Source: Magicicada septendecula | Taxonomy: Eukaryota > Arthropoda > Insecta > Hemiptera > Cicadidae | Direction: 5' to 3' | Length of the DNA stretch: 64,000 nt | Assembly (NCBI GenBank): GCA_034769895.1 | Contig: CM068372.1 | Location: 375,181,258-375,245,257 of the forward strand | Shown: positions 42,459 through 54,065 of the stretch, one piece after another | Layout: every line of letters starts with the position of its first letter | Position numbering within the stretch: position 1 is the stretch's first letter | The notes under the pieces: generated by a model | The model's database searches: none | Told to the model about the DNA's origin: nothing | Seen by the model: the letters and a program-made list of their open reading frames with translations, nothing else | Position numbers and translations under genes: made by a program

Positions 42459-43748
42459 ATGGATGCCAGTCAGATGATGGAAAATTTCCAGGCGCTGTTG
42501 TTGCAGACAGAAGAACGACGACGACAGGATGCAGAAGAAGCAGAAAGACGACAGGATGAAAAACGCAGGCAGGAAAGAGAAGAAGCTGAGGAACGTCAGA
42601 AAGCACTAATGCTAGAAACAGAAGAAAGACAGGATGAAAAACGTAAGCAAGAAGCAGATAAAACGGAAGTTCTCTTTGAAGTTATGCAGAAACAGTTGCA
42701 AGAACACAGTACCGCAGAATTGGGTATCCTACGAGGTGAGCTTAATAAACAAGTTACTAAAATATCGGAGGTACAAGAATCAATGACATTAAAAATAGCT
42801 AAAGTAGAAAAATCTGTCTTGATTGTTGAAGAAGCTATGTCTACAAAAATATCTGTTATAGAAGAATCTGTGTCAAATAAAATATCTGCAGTAGAAAACT
42901 CAATGGCAAACATAAGAGAACAAATTAAAAGTGAAGTCGAACAGTGCATGAAGATTCAACCAAAACAAATTTCTGAACAGACTGTACCAGTGATCAAGAC
43001 AGAAAATAAGTTAACAGAGAAAGTCACTTTGCCTGCAGTAGGGACAGTTCATGTCAAAGCTCCAACCTTTGACGGAAGCACTCACTGGGCAACGTACCTC
43101 CGCCAATTTGAAGCTGCTGCATGCGCAAATAATTGGACAGAAAAAGACAAGGCTGTTTCACTTGTTCTTGCATTAAAAGGACCCGCGGCAGAACTACTAC
43201 AGAAAGTGCCACCTGACAGCCAGAACACCTATGCCGAGTTGATAAAAGCTCTGGAATTACGGTATGGTGATAAACATTTGCGAGATGTGTACTGCACCCA
43301 GTTGAGAGCAAGGCGACAGCATTCCGGGGAAAGTCTTCAAGAGTTTGAAGCAAGTATCGACAGACTAATTAGACTGGCCTATCCTGAGGCGCCAGAAGAT
43401 TTTCGAACGCGTTTTGCGATGCAGACATAAGCCGGTGTCCGAGATAATGAACTACAGCAAGTGTTACGAATGGCAAGACACCAGGACAGTGCGGACGCCC
43501 TGGTACATGCTTTGCAATTTGAGGCCGCCAAATCAGCGTCTGGTTGGACAAGTCATAAAGTGCGCGAGCTAAAAGATCGCGACGGCACAGACGATGAGGA
43601 AGAAGAACAAGGAACAGAGACTCGACGGTCGGCGCCACAGAATAAAATAAGAAAGGATGGAAGACCGAAGTGTTATCGATGTGGGAAACCTGGACATCTA
43701 CAACGAGATTGTCGGGTTAGAATTCAGCAGCAGGGAAACGAGCAATAG
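42459..43748 (+). pseudogene. gag: gypsy-4 Gag with one in-frame stop
   Basis: From the ATG at 42459 the frame runs 430 codons to the TAG at 43746-43748, interrupted only by a TAA at 43428-43430. Residues 1-170 are a Glu/Arg-rich then Ile/Ser-rich coiled coil (EERRRQDAEEAERRQ). A capsid-like region follows (about 200-323), with FDGSTHWATYLRQFE and LRARRQHSGESLQEFE, typical of retrotransposon gag. The C-terminus has one CCHC zinc knuckle, CYRCGKPGHLQRDC, at 43671-43712. The stop separates capsid from nucleocapsid and Pol, so it would block Gag-Pol unless read through. Confidence 0.9.
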
Positions 43749-43773
43749 TCGGTGCAACGGGGCGTGTGCTGAC
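43733..43773 (+). other. -1 frameshift signal at gypsy-4 gag/pol overlap
   Basis: GGGAAAC at 43733-43739 lies in the gag frame as G GGA AAC, a canonical slippery heptamer. After an eight-base spacer, 43748-43756 can pair with 43765-43773 in nine base pairs (including three G-U) around an eight-base loop. The gag stop at 43746 lies in the spacer, and the -1 frame leads into pol. Spacing and layout match known -1 frameshift sites. Confidence 0.85.
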
Positions 43774-46700
43774 TAACTGGAGGAACGAAGCCCCTAGAGA
43801 ATACGCAATTTCTACGCTTCAGAAAAACACCGGGAGCTTGGTAGTTACCGGATTTGTTCAAGAAAGGCCAACCTCGATTACAGTTGACACAGGCGCAACA
43901 GTTTCTATTGTGCGCCCCGACGTGGTGAAAGATCTCAAGCCAATCTGGTGCTCTTGCAGCTTGCGAACAGCTACTGGACGGCCTGTAAAAGTGTATGGAA
44001 AAGTGGAGATACACCTACGCCTCGGTAGACTTGAGTTTAATCATCAAGTACTTGTTGCAGACATTGTGGATGAAGCAATTCTTGGTGTGGACGTTATGAA
44101 CGCATACGGATTTATAGTCGACTTCAAAAACAATGTCTTGAGAATCGGAGGCGAAGAGGTAATGCTATCAACAATGACGACAGCAGAAAAATCGATGGAC
44201 GTCATAAACCAAGTGGCCGTAACTGTTCCGCCAAACTCCGAAAAGATCATCATGGTTAGAACTGCGGTAGATACTAGGGGCAATCAGTGCTCTATATTCG
44301 AACCCCAGGTAGTCAGCACACCGGGCATACTAATTGCCAGAAGTTTAGTAAAACCTGACGAAACCGGAAATGTACCTATTAGAGTGGCGAATATTTTTGA
44401 TCAAGCTATCACTTTACAAAGCAATACGCTCCTAGGCAAATTGACTCCTGTGGCCTGGGTAGCCGGAATAACGCAACGAAGACCCAGTTCTTCGGATACT
44501 TCTAAATTACCAGAGGAACTGCAAGAATTATTGAACAGATCTTCTAACGACCTCTCAAGTGGTGAGGTAAAAGAACTCGGACAGTTTTTACACGAATTCA
44601 AAGATTGTTTTGCAGTTCGGGGACAGTCACTGGGAAGAACCTCTCTTGTGCAACATCGCATCAATACCGGGGACACAACACCGATACGCCAACCTCCTCG
44701 AAGGCCTCCATTATCTAAACAAGAGGAGATGTCTCGGTTAGTACAGGACATGTTGACAGAGGGAGTAATTGAACCTTCGTCAAGTGCTTGGTCTTCCCCT
44801 GTAGTGCTGGTAGCGAAGAAGGATGGTGGATTGCGTTTCTGTGTAGACTACCGGAGGTTAAATGACGTTACAAAAAAAGACTGCTATCCATTACCTCGCG
44901 TTGACGATACACTCGACACGTTGTCCGGAGCACAGTGGTTTTCCACATTGGACCTGAAGAGTGGATATTGGCAAGTGGGTCTTCATCAAGAAGACAAGGA
45001 AAAGACCGCTTTCTCGACTCCAAGTGGCTTATTCCAATTTAACGTCATGCCATTTGGACTCTGTAATGCACCGGCAACATTTGAGAGATTGATGGACCTG
45101 ATACTCCGAGGCCTGACGTGGAAAACTTGCCTTGTTTACTTAGACGATGTCATAGTGATCGGGAAGACTTTCGAAGATCATTTGGAAAACCTTAAGGAAG
45201 TTCTAACTAGAATTCACGGCGCACAACTGAAGCTGAGCCCGAAGAAGTGTTCTCTATTCCAGAAGGAAGTACAGTATTTGGGCCATCTGGTTTCGGCAGC
45301 GGGCGTTAGCATGGATCCTAATAAAGTAGACACCGTAAGAGACTGGCCAGTTCCGAAGAATAAACACGAAGTTTGGAGTTTCCTGGGGTTATGCTCATAT
45401 TACCGACGTTTTGTGAAAGGCTTCGCTACTATTGCTAAACCACTACATGAGCTAACGGAAAATAAACGAAACTTCCAATGGTCGAGAGAGTGTGAACAAG
45501 CATTTAGAACGTTGAAGATTGCATTATGTTCGCAGCCAATTCTCGCTTTTCCAGCTTCCGAAGGGAAGTACATCGTAGACACAGACGCAAGCAATACTGG
45601 TCTAGGAGCAGTTTTGTCTCAAGTGCAGAACGGTGAAGAACGAGTAATAGCGTATTACAGCAAGACGCTTTCTAAACCAGAGAGAAATTATTGTGTTACA
45701 AGAAGAGAGTTGTTGGCAATTGTCAGAGCTTTGGAGCACTTCCATAAATACCTCTATGGGAGAGAGTTTTCACTACGTACCGACCATGCTGCACTTGCAT
45801 GGCTCTTGAGATTTAAAAATCCGGAAGGACAGTTGGCAAGGTGGCTCGAACGTCTGCAAGAGTACAGCTTCAAGGTACAACATCGGCGGGGGCGCCTGCA
45901 CGGTAATGCAGATGGCTTATCACGAAGACCATGCCCGGAAGACTGCCGACATTGCCACAGAAAGGAAGAACAAAACTCAAGCGAACATGTTCAAGCCATC
46001 ACTGTAGATTTCCTGGCTGATGGCTGGACAACACAAGACTGTCGACAAGAACAGATGACTGATGAAGACATTGGACCGATCTTGACAGCAAAAGAGGAAG
46101 GTCGCCGCCCGGATTGGCAAGATATCTGCCATGGTTCCGAAGTGCTGAAGGGCTACTGGGCACAATGGGAATCTCTCACCTTAGAAAACGGATTGCTGAA
46201 AAGGGCTTGGGAAAGTGCAGATGGACGAGACGTGGTCATGCAGTTGATAGTTCCCCGAAGTAAAGTGCAGTCTGTTTTGAAGGAGATGCATGATGGAACA
46301 TCTGGAGGCCATCTTGGCGTTAACAAAACCCTTGACAAAATACGGAAGCGATTCTATTGGCTTCATCTTCGCCACGACGTAGAGGAATGGGTTCGGACGT
46401 GTGAAATATGTGCTGCAAGCAAGGGCCCACAAACCAGAAGCAGGGGAAAAATGAGACAGTATAACGTTGGACAACCTTTCGAGAGAATTGCCATAGACAT
46501 TGCTGGACCATTCCCAGTTACTGACGATGGAAACCGGTACATCATGGTTGTAGGTGACTACTTTACTAAGTGGGTGGAAGCCTACGCAATTCCAAATCAG
46601 GAGGTTACCACTGTGGCAAAGCAGTTAGTTCACAACTTCTGTTGCCGTTATGGAGCCACTATGGAAATCCATACGGATCAAGGGAGAAATTTCGAATCAG

Positions 46701-47350
46701 GAGTGTTTAAAGAATTATGCCGTCTACTTGGAATTCGAAAGACCAGGACAACGCCTCTGCATCCTCAGTCGGACGGGATGGTTGAGAGATTCAACAGGAC
46801 ACTTGAGCAGCATCTTTCGAAAGTTGCTGACGAGAACCAAACAGACTGGGACCAACGTATACCACTATTCCTTATGGCGTATAGATCATCAGTACATGAC
46901 ACAACCGGCATGACTCCAGCAAAATTGGTGTTTGGGCGGGAGATTCGTCTTCCTGGGGACTTGATGTTTGGATCACCTGAGACTCAGTCCCAAGAGCCAA
47001 AGAACTATTCCTCGCAATTAGAAAACCAACTGCGAGAAATGAATCGCTTGGTAAGAGGACGGCTCAAGATTGCCAGTGATAAAATGAAAACTCGGTATGA
47101 CATTCGCAGCAATAGTGTGGGTTTCCAAGAAGGAGATCAGGTCTGGTTGTTCAATCCAAAGCGCCGTCGTGGTCGCTCACCTAAGCTTCAGTCTAACTGG
47201 GAAGGACCCTACACTGTAAAAAAAAGGATTAACGATGTTGTTTATCGGATTCAACAGGAAGGACAGAGAAAGTTCAAGGTCGTCCACCTAGATCGCCTGG
47301 CTAAATACAAATTTAGAGACGCTTTGCCAGTTCGGGACGAACAGGCTTAA
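43766..47350 (+). CDS. pol: gypsy-4 Pol polyprotein, intact
   Basis: 1,194 codons counted from the GTG at 43766; because the frame is open from the frameshift site at 43740, translation probably enters there as Gag-Pol. Protease has DTGATVS at residue 41. Reverse transcriptase has a VYLDDV loop near 456-461, and RNase H has DTDASN near 602. Integrase has HDGTSGGH with CEICAASK (zinc domain, about 840-885), the first catalytic Asp in IAIDIAGPF near 909, the second in IHTDQGRNF near 968 and Glu in MVERFNRT near 1005. A GPY/F-type module (NWEGPYTVKKR...VVHLDRLAKY) is near 1145-1180. All catalytic residues are present and there is no stop, so this copy is potentially able to supply enzymes. Confidence 0.96.
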   Translation: MLTNWRNEAPREYAISTLQKNTGSLVVTGFVQERPTSITVDTGATVSIVRPDVVKDLKPIWCSCSLRTATGRPVKVYGKVEIHLRLGRLEFNHQVLVADIVDEAILGVDVMNAYGFIVDFKNNVLRIGGEEVMLSTMTTAEKSMDVINQVAVTVPPNSEKIIMVRTAVDTRGNQCSIFEPQVVSTPGILIARSLVKPDETGNVPIRVANIFDQAITLQSNTLLGKLTPVAWVAGITQRRPSSSDTSKLPEELQELLNRSSNDLSSGEVKELGQFLHEFKDCFAVRGQSLGRTSLVQHRINTGDTTPIRQPPRRPPLSKQEEMSRLVQDMLTEGVIEPSSSAWSSPVVLVAKKDGGLRFCVDYRRLNDVTKKDCYPLPRVDDTLDTLSGAQWFSTLDLKSGYWQVGLHQEDKEKTAFSTPSGLFQFNVMPFGLCNAPATFERLMDLILRGLTWKTCLVYLDDVIVIGKTFEDHLENLKEVLTRIHGAQLKLSPKKCSLFQKEVQYLGHLVSAAGVSMDPNKVDTVRDWPVPKNKHEVWSFLGLCSYYRRFVKGFATIAKPLHELTENKRNFQWSRECEQAFRTLKIALCSQPILAFPASEGKYIVDTDASNTGLGAVLSQVQNGEERVIAYYSKTLSKPERNYCVTRRELLAIVRALEHFHKYLYGREFSLRTDHAALAWLLRFKNPEGQLARWLERLQEYSFKVQHRRGRLHGNADGLSRRPCPEDCRHCHRKEEQNSSEHVQAITVDFLADGWTTQDCRQEQMTDEDIGPILTAKEEGRRPDWQDICHGSEVLKGYWAQWESLTLENGLLKRAWESADGRDVVMQLIVPRSKVQSVLKEMHDGTSGGHLGVNKTLDKIRKRFYWLHLRHDVEEWVRTCEICAASKGPQTRSRGKMRQYNVGQPFERIAIDIAGPFPVTDDGNRYIMVVGDYFTKWVEAYAIPNQEVTTVAKQLVHNFCCRYGATMEIHTDQGRNFESGVFKELCRLLGIRKTRTTPLHPQSDGMVERFNRTLEQHLSKVADENQTDWDQRIPLFLMAYRSSVHDTTGMTPAKLVFGREIRLPGDLMFGSPETQSQEPKNYSSQLENQLREMNRLVRGRLKIASDKMKTRYDIRSNSVGFQEGDQVWLFNPKRRRGRSPKLQSNWEGPYTVKKRINDVVYRIQQEGQRKFKVVHLDRLAKYKFRDALPVRDEQA

Positions 47351-47361
47351 GGAGGGGGCAG
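47351..47361 (+). promoter_or_regulatory. gypsy-4 polypurine tract
   Basis: GGAGGGGGCAG lies directly between the pol stop and the 3' LTR, where plus-strand DNA synthesis is primed. Confidence 0.8.
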
Positions 47362-47945
47362 TGCTACGACAGCACAGAACAATCTACGCGTTTATGGAAT
47401 GCGCCAGAAAGATCTCGATGTAAGCGTGTGGTGTACGTGCTACTAGACGCATTTTGCGAGAATTTTCTCGACTGTGCCAGGCTTCGCTCGGGCGCTCGGA
47501 CTGTGTCAAGGCCGTAGCAATTATGTAGTTCGCGAGAGATAAGACGCAGTTTGGAAGCTTCTGGTGTGTGAGCGTAACTATAAATACATCGCGTCGCGGC
47601 CTTAGTTTTCAGTTCAATGCGAGATTTTTGACTGTGCGGTTCGAGAGTATTAGTGCGATATATTTACAGAGCGGTTCGGGTTATTACTGTGTACGTGCAA
47701 GTAGTTATTAGTGAAGTGTTGCGTTTTATATTCGGACGGTATAATTGTAATACAGTTGAGTTTTAATATTAGTGGACATTTTATTGCGTATGAACAATTT
47801 TCATTTGATTTGTTGTAGACACTGTGTTGTTAATTACGAACTGTTTTACTATAACAATTAAAGGTGTGATTAGTGACTTGATTGGTGTCTTGTAATTATT
47901 TTGTTTCCACTGTACCTACGACGATCGAGTAGTTTTATTGTATCA
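47362..47945 (+). repeat. 3' LTR of gypsy-4 with altered end
   Basis: Matches the 5' LTR up to 47932. The last 12 bases of the 5' LTR (ACCGTCGTAACA) are replaced here by 13 others ending TATCA (47933-47945), followed by the target duplication. TATAAATA (47579-47586), TCAGTT with A at 47611 and a GGTTC at 47638-47642 (+28 to +32) form a full insect-type core promoter. Confidence 0.88.
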
Positions 47946-47951
47946 GAATAT

Positions 47952-50900
47952 TACATTAGATACTCATAATTTTCACAAATATTAAAGTGTAATTATAATT
48001 ACCAATATAGATAAATTACAGAACATTGAAAGTAAATATCCACTGAACTTTTTCACCATGATACCAAAAACTGTACAACGCCTAACACCCAGAACCATGT
48101 TGTTTGTACAGTGAACTGTATACGCAGTACCAAGGTTAGTCTTGGGATCAACACAGAACATGCAATATGCTTATTTATAGACCAAATATTGTAACAAGAC
48201 ATATGATCCCGATATTTTAAGTAACAAAATATAAACACATGTCATAAATTGAGATAACAAGACACATCAAGTATTTACTCTAAAAATGCCAAGCATGAAA
48301 CTACATAAGCAACTCATAAAGAAGAATAAACTCACAACGCAGGAGTTAATAAAATGTAATGGTAATAATAATAATTAATAAGAAGAAAGAAGATACATTA
48401 AACAGTGATTGTACAACAGGAACCAATAACCCAATAGATTCGGTCAGTAAGGAGCAAATAAAAAACAAGGAAGAAACATATTACGAGAAAGACACATAAC
48501 AACCATGGCATAATATAAATTCCAAGAGCCAGTCAACTATAGATTAACATCTTACCCATATAAATACTAACTGAGAGACTTACAGATTGAAAATAAAACA
48601 ATAACTGACTAACTTAGATGACCCATATATAACCAATAATATTGTAAATAAGTAGGGCATCCAATATTAGACAAAAGAGTGGAAGTAACAATAATGTTAA
48701 CCCAATAAGAAGCTGTAAATAACAGCATAATGACATTATGCACAGCATTAATGTAATATAAAAGAGAATTAAAATTGTCTCATAACTGTAATAATTGTTA
48801 GTTAAGTAATAGAGAAATCATGTAAGATGTCAAGTTTTATAATTTTATCTCTATATCTTAAATAACAACACACTCCCACTTACTTTGAACTTATTTACTT
48901 GCTTGGCCAGATCATCTAGTGGTGGAAACCCTTTTTCGTATAGCGAATTTACCAGCACAGAAAATGAAGTTAGGTGGTTGAAATGATTATTCTAACACAC
49001 ATATAGTAAGTTGAAATCAAATATTGTTTTATTTTACTGTATTAAGATATTCATGTTATATTCCCATTTATATAAAACTTCCTCCACTCTTTACATATTT
49101 CTATTCTGTGAACATTCATTTATTTCGTTTTTTATTTTATTTTCCCTTCTTTATGAAGTTAACAAAATTTACACTACATTATACTCAATGAAAACATACT
49201 GTTAAAAACATTATTCTAAAATTTACTTAACACTAACCAGTGCCATTAATTACGTAATTTCCACTCGCTCATATACTCACACACGCTCACCCCCTACATG
49301 ATTTAAATTCCCCTTAGAGCTCATTTTATTTTTATTTTTTAATTTTGCATAATTTTGATTACTTCCCTTATGTAGTCCTTGGTTGAAAACGTTCATAAGA
49401 TGTCCCCTTGTTCACGCGCACTATATAGCTGATTCCCTGTTTTCACTTTTTTTTTGTCTCTAGCCGAAACTGTTATTTTGTTTAAATTTATCACTGCCCT
49501 TAACTTGTTGATAAAACACGGTTTTTTATATATATATTTCACATTTTATGAGGTGCGGGCGCCCACGTTTTTTGTTTCGGAACTTGGTTCGGCTGTACAG
49601 TGTTACGGATGATAGTCGACTGGCTTTATTCTCTGCGCACTGGGCGAGAAGGAATTTATACGGACGTGACATTTTCGTGGGAAAGCTGGCCGACCTGTGC
49701 GCGCGTATGTGTGAATACGCACCCTTTCTGACACTTAACACTCCCAGACTCTTTAATTGCTTTTGTGCGACACACGGTTTGGTATGAGGGGGACTGCAAG
49801 GTGTACAAAAATGTCAAACGTTTGTGACCAAAATGTTGTTCAGCTTGAGTTGCTACTATTTTTTACAATTATTAAAGAATAAAATAAATCCCAACCATTT
49901 GTCCCGTTACAAAGATAAGAAAAAAGGAACTAATTAATGAATTACCAGTAATCATTAATAACATAATACTTGAAAAAACAAGGTTAAAAAATGTAAATTT
50001 GTTTCAACTCAATTCACCCATTGTTGCTACAAATAAGGGAAACACATAACCTAGATACAGGTACCTTCCACCTAGTTTCATATTTAATGATAAATAAAAT
50101 GTGTCTAAACTGAAATATTTTGTACACTAAATCTAGTAGAAGTAATAAGGTTTCTACCAATACCAAAATCAGATACCAAGAGTAGTCTTTATATAAGAAT
50201 TAATGTGAACAAAGTGAACAAAAACAGTAAAAATGGGATACACCATGTGAAACATAGATAAAACCATATTGTAAAGCTAGACAGGAATAAAAGGAGGATA
50301 CCTATATAATAAATAAGATATAATATCACTATTATAATAGTGTAAGAGAATTAAAAACAATATAATAAAGTGTAGTAAGAATAAATAAGCACATCTGTCA
50401 TGTGACACTAGATGTAACTACTATTATCCAATTCTCTATACAAAAGAACAGACAAGTGTATTAAAAACACAAGATTGATAATCAATATACTAACTATAAT
50501 GAACTATTCTAAACTAGATAGTGGACTGAAAGGACACTACATTCTTAAACAAGAATTAAAATAAAGGTACACTTCATAGTGCCATACAGAGGTCATATTA
50601 AAGACTAAAATAACAAGGAATAATAATATATTCCCATAAACAAAGACAACCAGTAGTTGTAATAACTCTGTGTAGACAATTGGGGCAATATAGAAATTGC
50701 CCAGGTACTTTTTATTATAAATAATTTGTTAATATAATTAGTAGACACCTAGACTAAACCAATGTTAGAATAAGAGTTATATTTTGTCCATAATTATAAG
50801 TAAACAATAAGTGAGAAGTGTTGAAGGGCTTGGAAGGCATGCTCTCAAAGAGATATGATTGCCATTAAATAGTTATAATTCAAGAATAAATAAAATTAAT

Positions 50901-53655
50901 AGTAAATAGTGTAAAGTGATAGTCTCAAACATTAACTCCCTTAATAATGGACGAAAGCCTATCATGAGTGAACTCTAAATGAAGAGCCAAATGTTCGCCA
51001 TACAGTGATAAGCTTAGATTCAAAATCTATGCAGTAATAAGAAAGTTATATCAATTATAAAGTATTTGTGTCAATTTGAGAAAATGTTTAGCATCAGTGT
51101 ATACTCTCAAACCCAGCTACCCCACGCTTAAAATAACAATTAAAATATTTCGTGAAGGGGGTATGTGCGCTAGATTAAAGATCATCAGCCAATCAAATCA
51201 GAGGTATTGACGAATTTTACAATGATTGCTCGGAAGAATGGCAGCATCATGCGTCGATTCGAGGCACTTTTTAATCAACCTTTCATGTGTACAGATGGCA
51301 GCTCGACACCGGAAGAAAACAGCTGTTAATCTAGTTTGTGCGCATCATCAATGTCAACAAAGCAACATAACCTAAATTTGTGCAACCATAATTACACTAC
51401 TATTGAAGATATTTGAAGAATAAACAGTGCATTAATAAGGATTGCTAAGTGTATAATCCCTGGCAATTCCGGGATTTTAAAGGGAGTACAGTGATTTTCT
51501 AAAATTAGTTAAGAATTGAAAAAATGACGATATAATCGAACAACATTATTGTAATGTGTGTAAAACAAATTATATAGGTCATTGCACCTAATTAATATCA
51601 CTCAGTCAACAGTTATAATGATAATTCTCAATTTAATTTAAATAATTCAGAAATAAGAATTTTGAAAACAGTAATTGTTTATTATGTATGAACACTGAGT
51701 GTGCTATAACCACACACCTGATTGAAGTTATTGTACAGTAAACCTAGATTAAACTAACAAGCATTAATAAGAGATTGAGGATTATCGACTGACTGAATGA
51801 ATTAACGAAAGTTAACAAACATGCAAATATTATTTATGTTTCTTAATTAGAAGAGTCTACTACTACTTTGAATATTTCTTTCTATTATGAATAAAAGCTA
51901 GTGGTACTAAGCTATATCAATACTGACAACTAAACGATTACCTTTTACGGAATCAAGTATGGCGATTCAGCTGTTTCTTTAAACAATACTGTTTCGAGTT
52001 ATTATTTTATTATGTTCACATTTTAGATATTATCAAAAGTTCTTTTAACGTTCATTAAATCATTTAATATTTATTGTTGAATGACTATTAAACCAGTTAA
52101 CCTAAAATGCCAAAGCAGGCATGGTTATAATTTTATATGTTATGTATTAAGAGATGATTGAATTGTAATCAAACCCCAACTGCCTAATAATGGTAAAGTA
52201 AGATTTCTAGTAAATTATTTGGTATTCTGCAGACTAAAAGAACCTATGCTTGAATTAAATTATTTAACCATAAAGTATGTTAACAACAGTCTGACGTTGT
52301 AGGTCAGTACTACCACCCTGAGATAACTTTTTATAAAAAACAAATTACCAATGTTAAGTAAATTTGAACCAAATAAGTGTTAACAAGGAATAAATTCTAA
52401 TTTTTATATGACAAATCAGAGTCAGTTAGTTTATTTCAATAGACTAGAGCTTTATAGGATAGGTGAACATCTCTCATTGGACGGCACGACAGACAGCAGC
52501 AATTTGAATTATGGTAAGTCAATCTAAAAAATTAGATTGCCACATAGGCCCTGCGAAGTCAGCCAGACTCACTCCAAGTAAGTGATCATTTCTTACATGA
52601 ATATATGTACTTTCAGTGAGGAATCCACGTCACCGATTCGCCTAGTCGACGGAAGAAAAATACATGATCAACTAAATGATCTATATTATAAATACCTTCG
52701 TTAACCAACATCAAGAGCAATTCATCGGATTTATTTATATTGGATTCAATTAAACAATTGAATTTGATTAAATAAATTATAAACTAAACTAAATTAAAAC
52801 TTCGAATCGAAAAGTTATTAAACATAAACCCTAAACTCTAAACTTTTAAAATAAATTAAACTAAGTAAACGGATTTTTAACCACCCCGTACACGGTTTAC
52901 TTACAATATTCAGATAAAATATTCAAATCAGCCTAGAAATGGTTAGAAATAAGGAAAGTCAAAGTGAATGCAGAAATCATAGAGCTATTGAAAGTACAGT
53001 ACAAATATTTGAAATGCCTTAACCACCTATATAGAATGGCCAAAATAAGTTGGTACAAAAAGTATGGAATGGATGCTGGATGCCTACAGTAAGAAGAAAA
53101 GAGGGAGCCCTAAATTATCTTCCAGCAATGGGACAGAAACTGGTTTAAACAGCAGGGGACTCAACACCATGGACTACAAGGATGGAAGATTGTAGATGCA
53201 GTATATTCTATTAATATATCTTTTTAATATATTAAAATATTCCAATTTTTAATATATATTCCAATGCAACAAGAATTTCATCAAATGTATAATAAAAGAG
53301 AGCTGATTTATTTTTGCAAAATAAGGGGTAACATTGTCCAAAATGTAATGATTAAGAACTTTATTGTTAGTAAGTTAAGGGCTTAAATTTACAACAGTAT
53401 TAAGACGTTAATGACATAAGTTATAATGTTTGCTGTATTTATGAAAAATGTTTGTGCCAGTGAAATACTGGATGTATCTGTGCGTATTGGTAAAAACATA
53501 TATTCAATAGTGATAATAATACCTCACTGGACTTGCTATTAAGATTTTTTGTGCAGAACGGAAAAGAGAAATAATTGAAATTTTAATAAAATAAAATATT
53601 ATAAATCATGACTGTAGATTCAAATGGATATGATTAATATTTTTTGTTAAACTTT
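47952..53655. other. long AT-rich region without recognisable gene
   Basis: About 5.7 kb with no supported coding sequence. A GAAGGGGGTA followed by TGTGCGC at 51164 resembles a polypurine tract plus LTR start, and the GC-richer patches at 49548-49787 and 51165-51400 could be LTR pieces, but no matching second copies were found. A palindromic GGGCGCCC is at 49557-49564. This may be the interior of another non-autonomous LTR element. Confidence 0.4.
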
Positions 53656-53659
53656 CACT

Positions 53660-53751
53660 TGTGAACTTACTTTGTTTTTTCTCATACGCGTTTCGGCGTG
53701 ATGTGCGCCTTCGTCAGTGGTGTGAGACAGAATGTCTGGAACTTGTAACAG

Positions 53752-53821
<70 letters not shown>

Positions 53822-53935
53822 CACAAAACAATCTTTCAAACCAGTTGCACTATCTACAAAAACAGAACAGCCAGCACTCGTAGCAACAGCCTCTGACACA
53901 GTTTGCAATCAGCAAAAGCTACCCATCAGGCAATA
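53660..53935 (-). repeat. PLE-type terminus with hammerhead-like core and CA microsatellite
   Basis: Minus strand: CTGACGA (53717-53711), a GGCG/CGCC stem and GAAAC (53694-53690) followed by GCGTATGAG. A CA run of about 60 bases occupies 53759-53821. The plus-strand ORF across the CA run is an artefact. Confidence 0.5.
53759..53821. repeat. CA dinucleotide microsatellite
   Basis: About 31 uninterrupted CA units, the longest simple repeat in the window. Confidence 0.97.
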
Positions 53936-54065
53936 ATTTACAAAACTTTATTTGAAATTCCAGTGTCTTCTGATGACATAGTTTTATAAATTTTTGAATA
54001 AAACAATATAGTCAGATTGTTTACTTAAACAGTTTTAATCAAAAGCTCATACAAAGAAACTGAGT

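Larger units (their letters stand above)
41796..47945 (+). mobile_element. gypsy-4: young Ty3/gypsy retrotransposon
   Basis: LTRs of about 580 bp starting TGCTACGACAGC flank gag and an intact pol. The 6-bp duplication GAATAT lies at 41790-41795 and 47946-47951. Over about 570 shared positions the LTRs differ at roughly four sites, so the insertion is recent. Gag has one in-frame stop; pol is complete. A -1 frameshift signal joins gag and pol. No env. Confidence 0.93.

Noticed and set aside
49548-49787. 79-codon ORF and palindromic GGGCGCCC as a gene or PBS
   Set aside because: No domain, and the bases after GGGCGCCC do not match a tRNA 3' end well; no LTR pair found.
53661-53936. 91-codon ORF over the CA microsatellite
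   Set aside because: Most of it is His-Thr repeat coded by CA units; no start context or homology.
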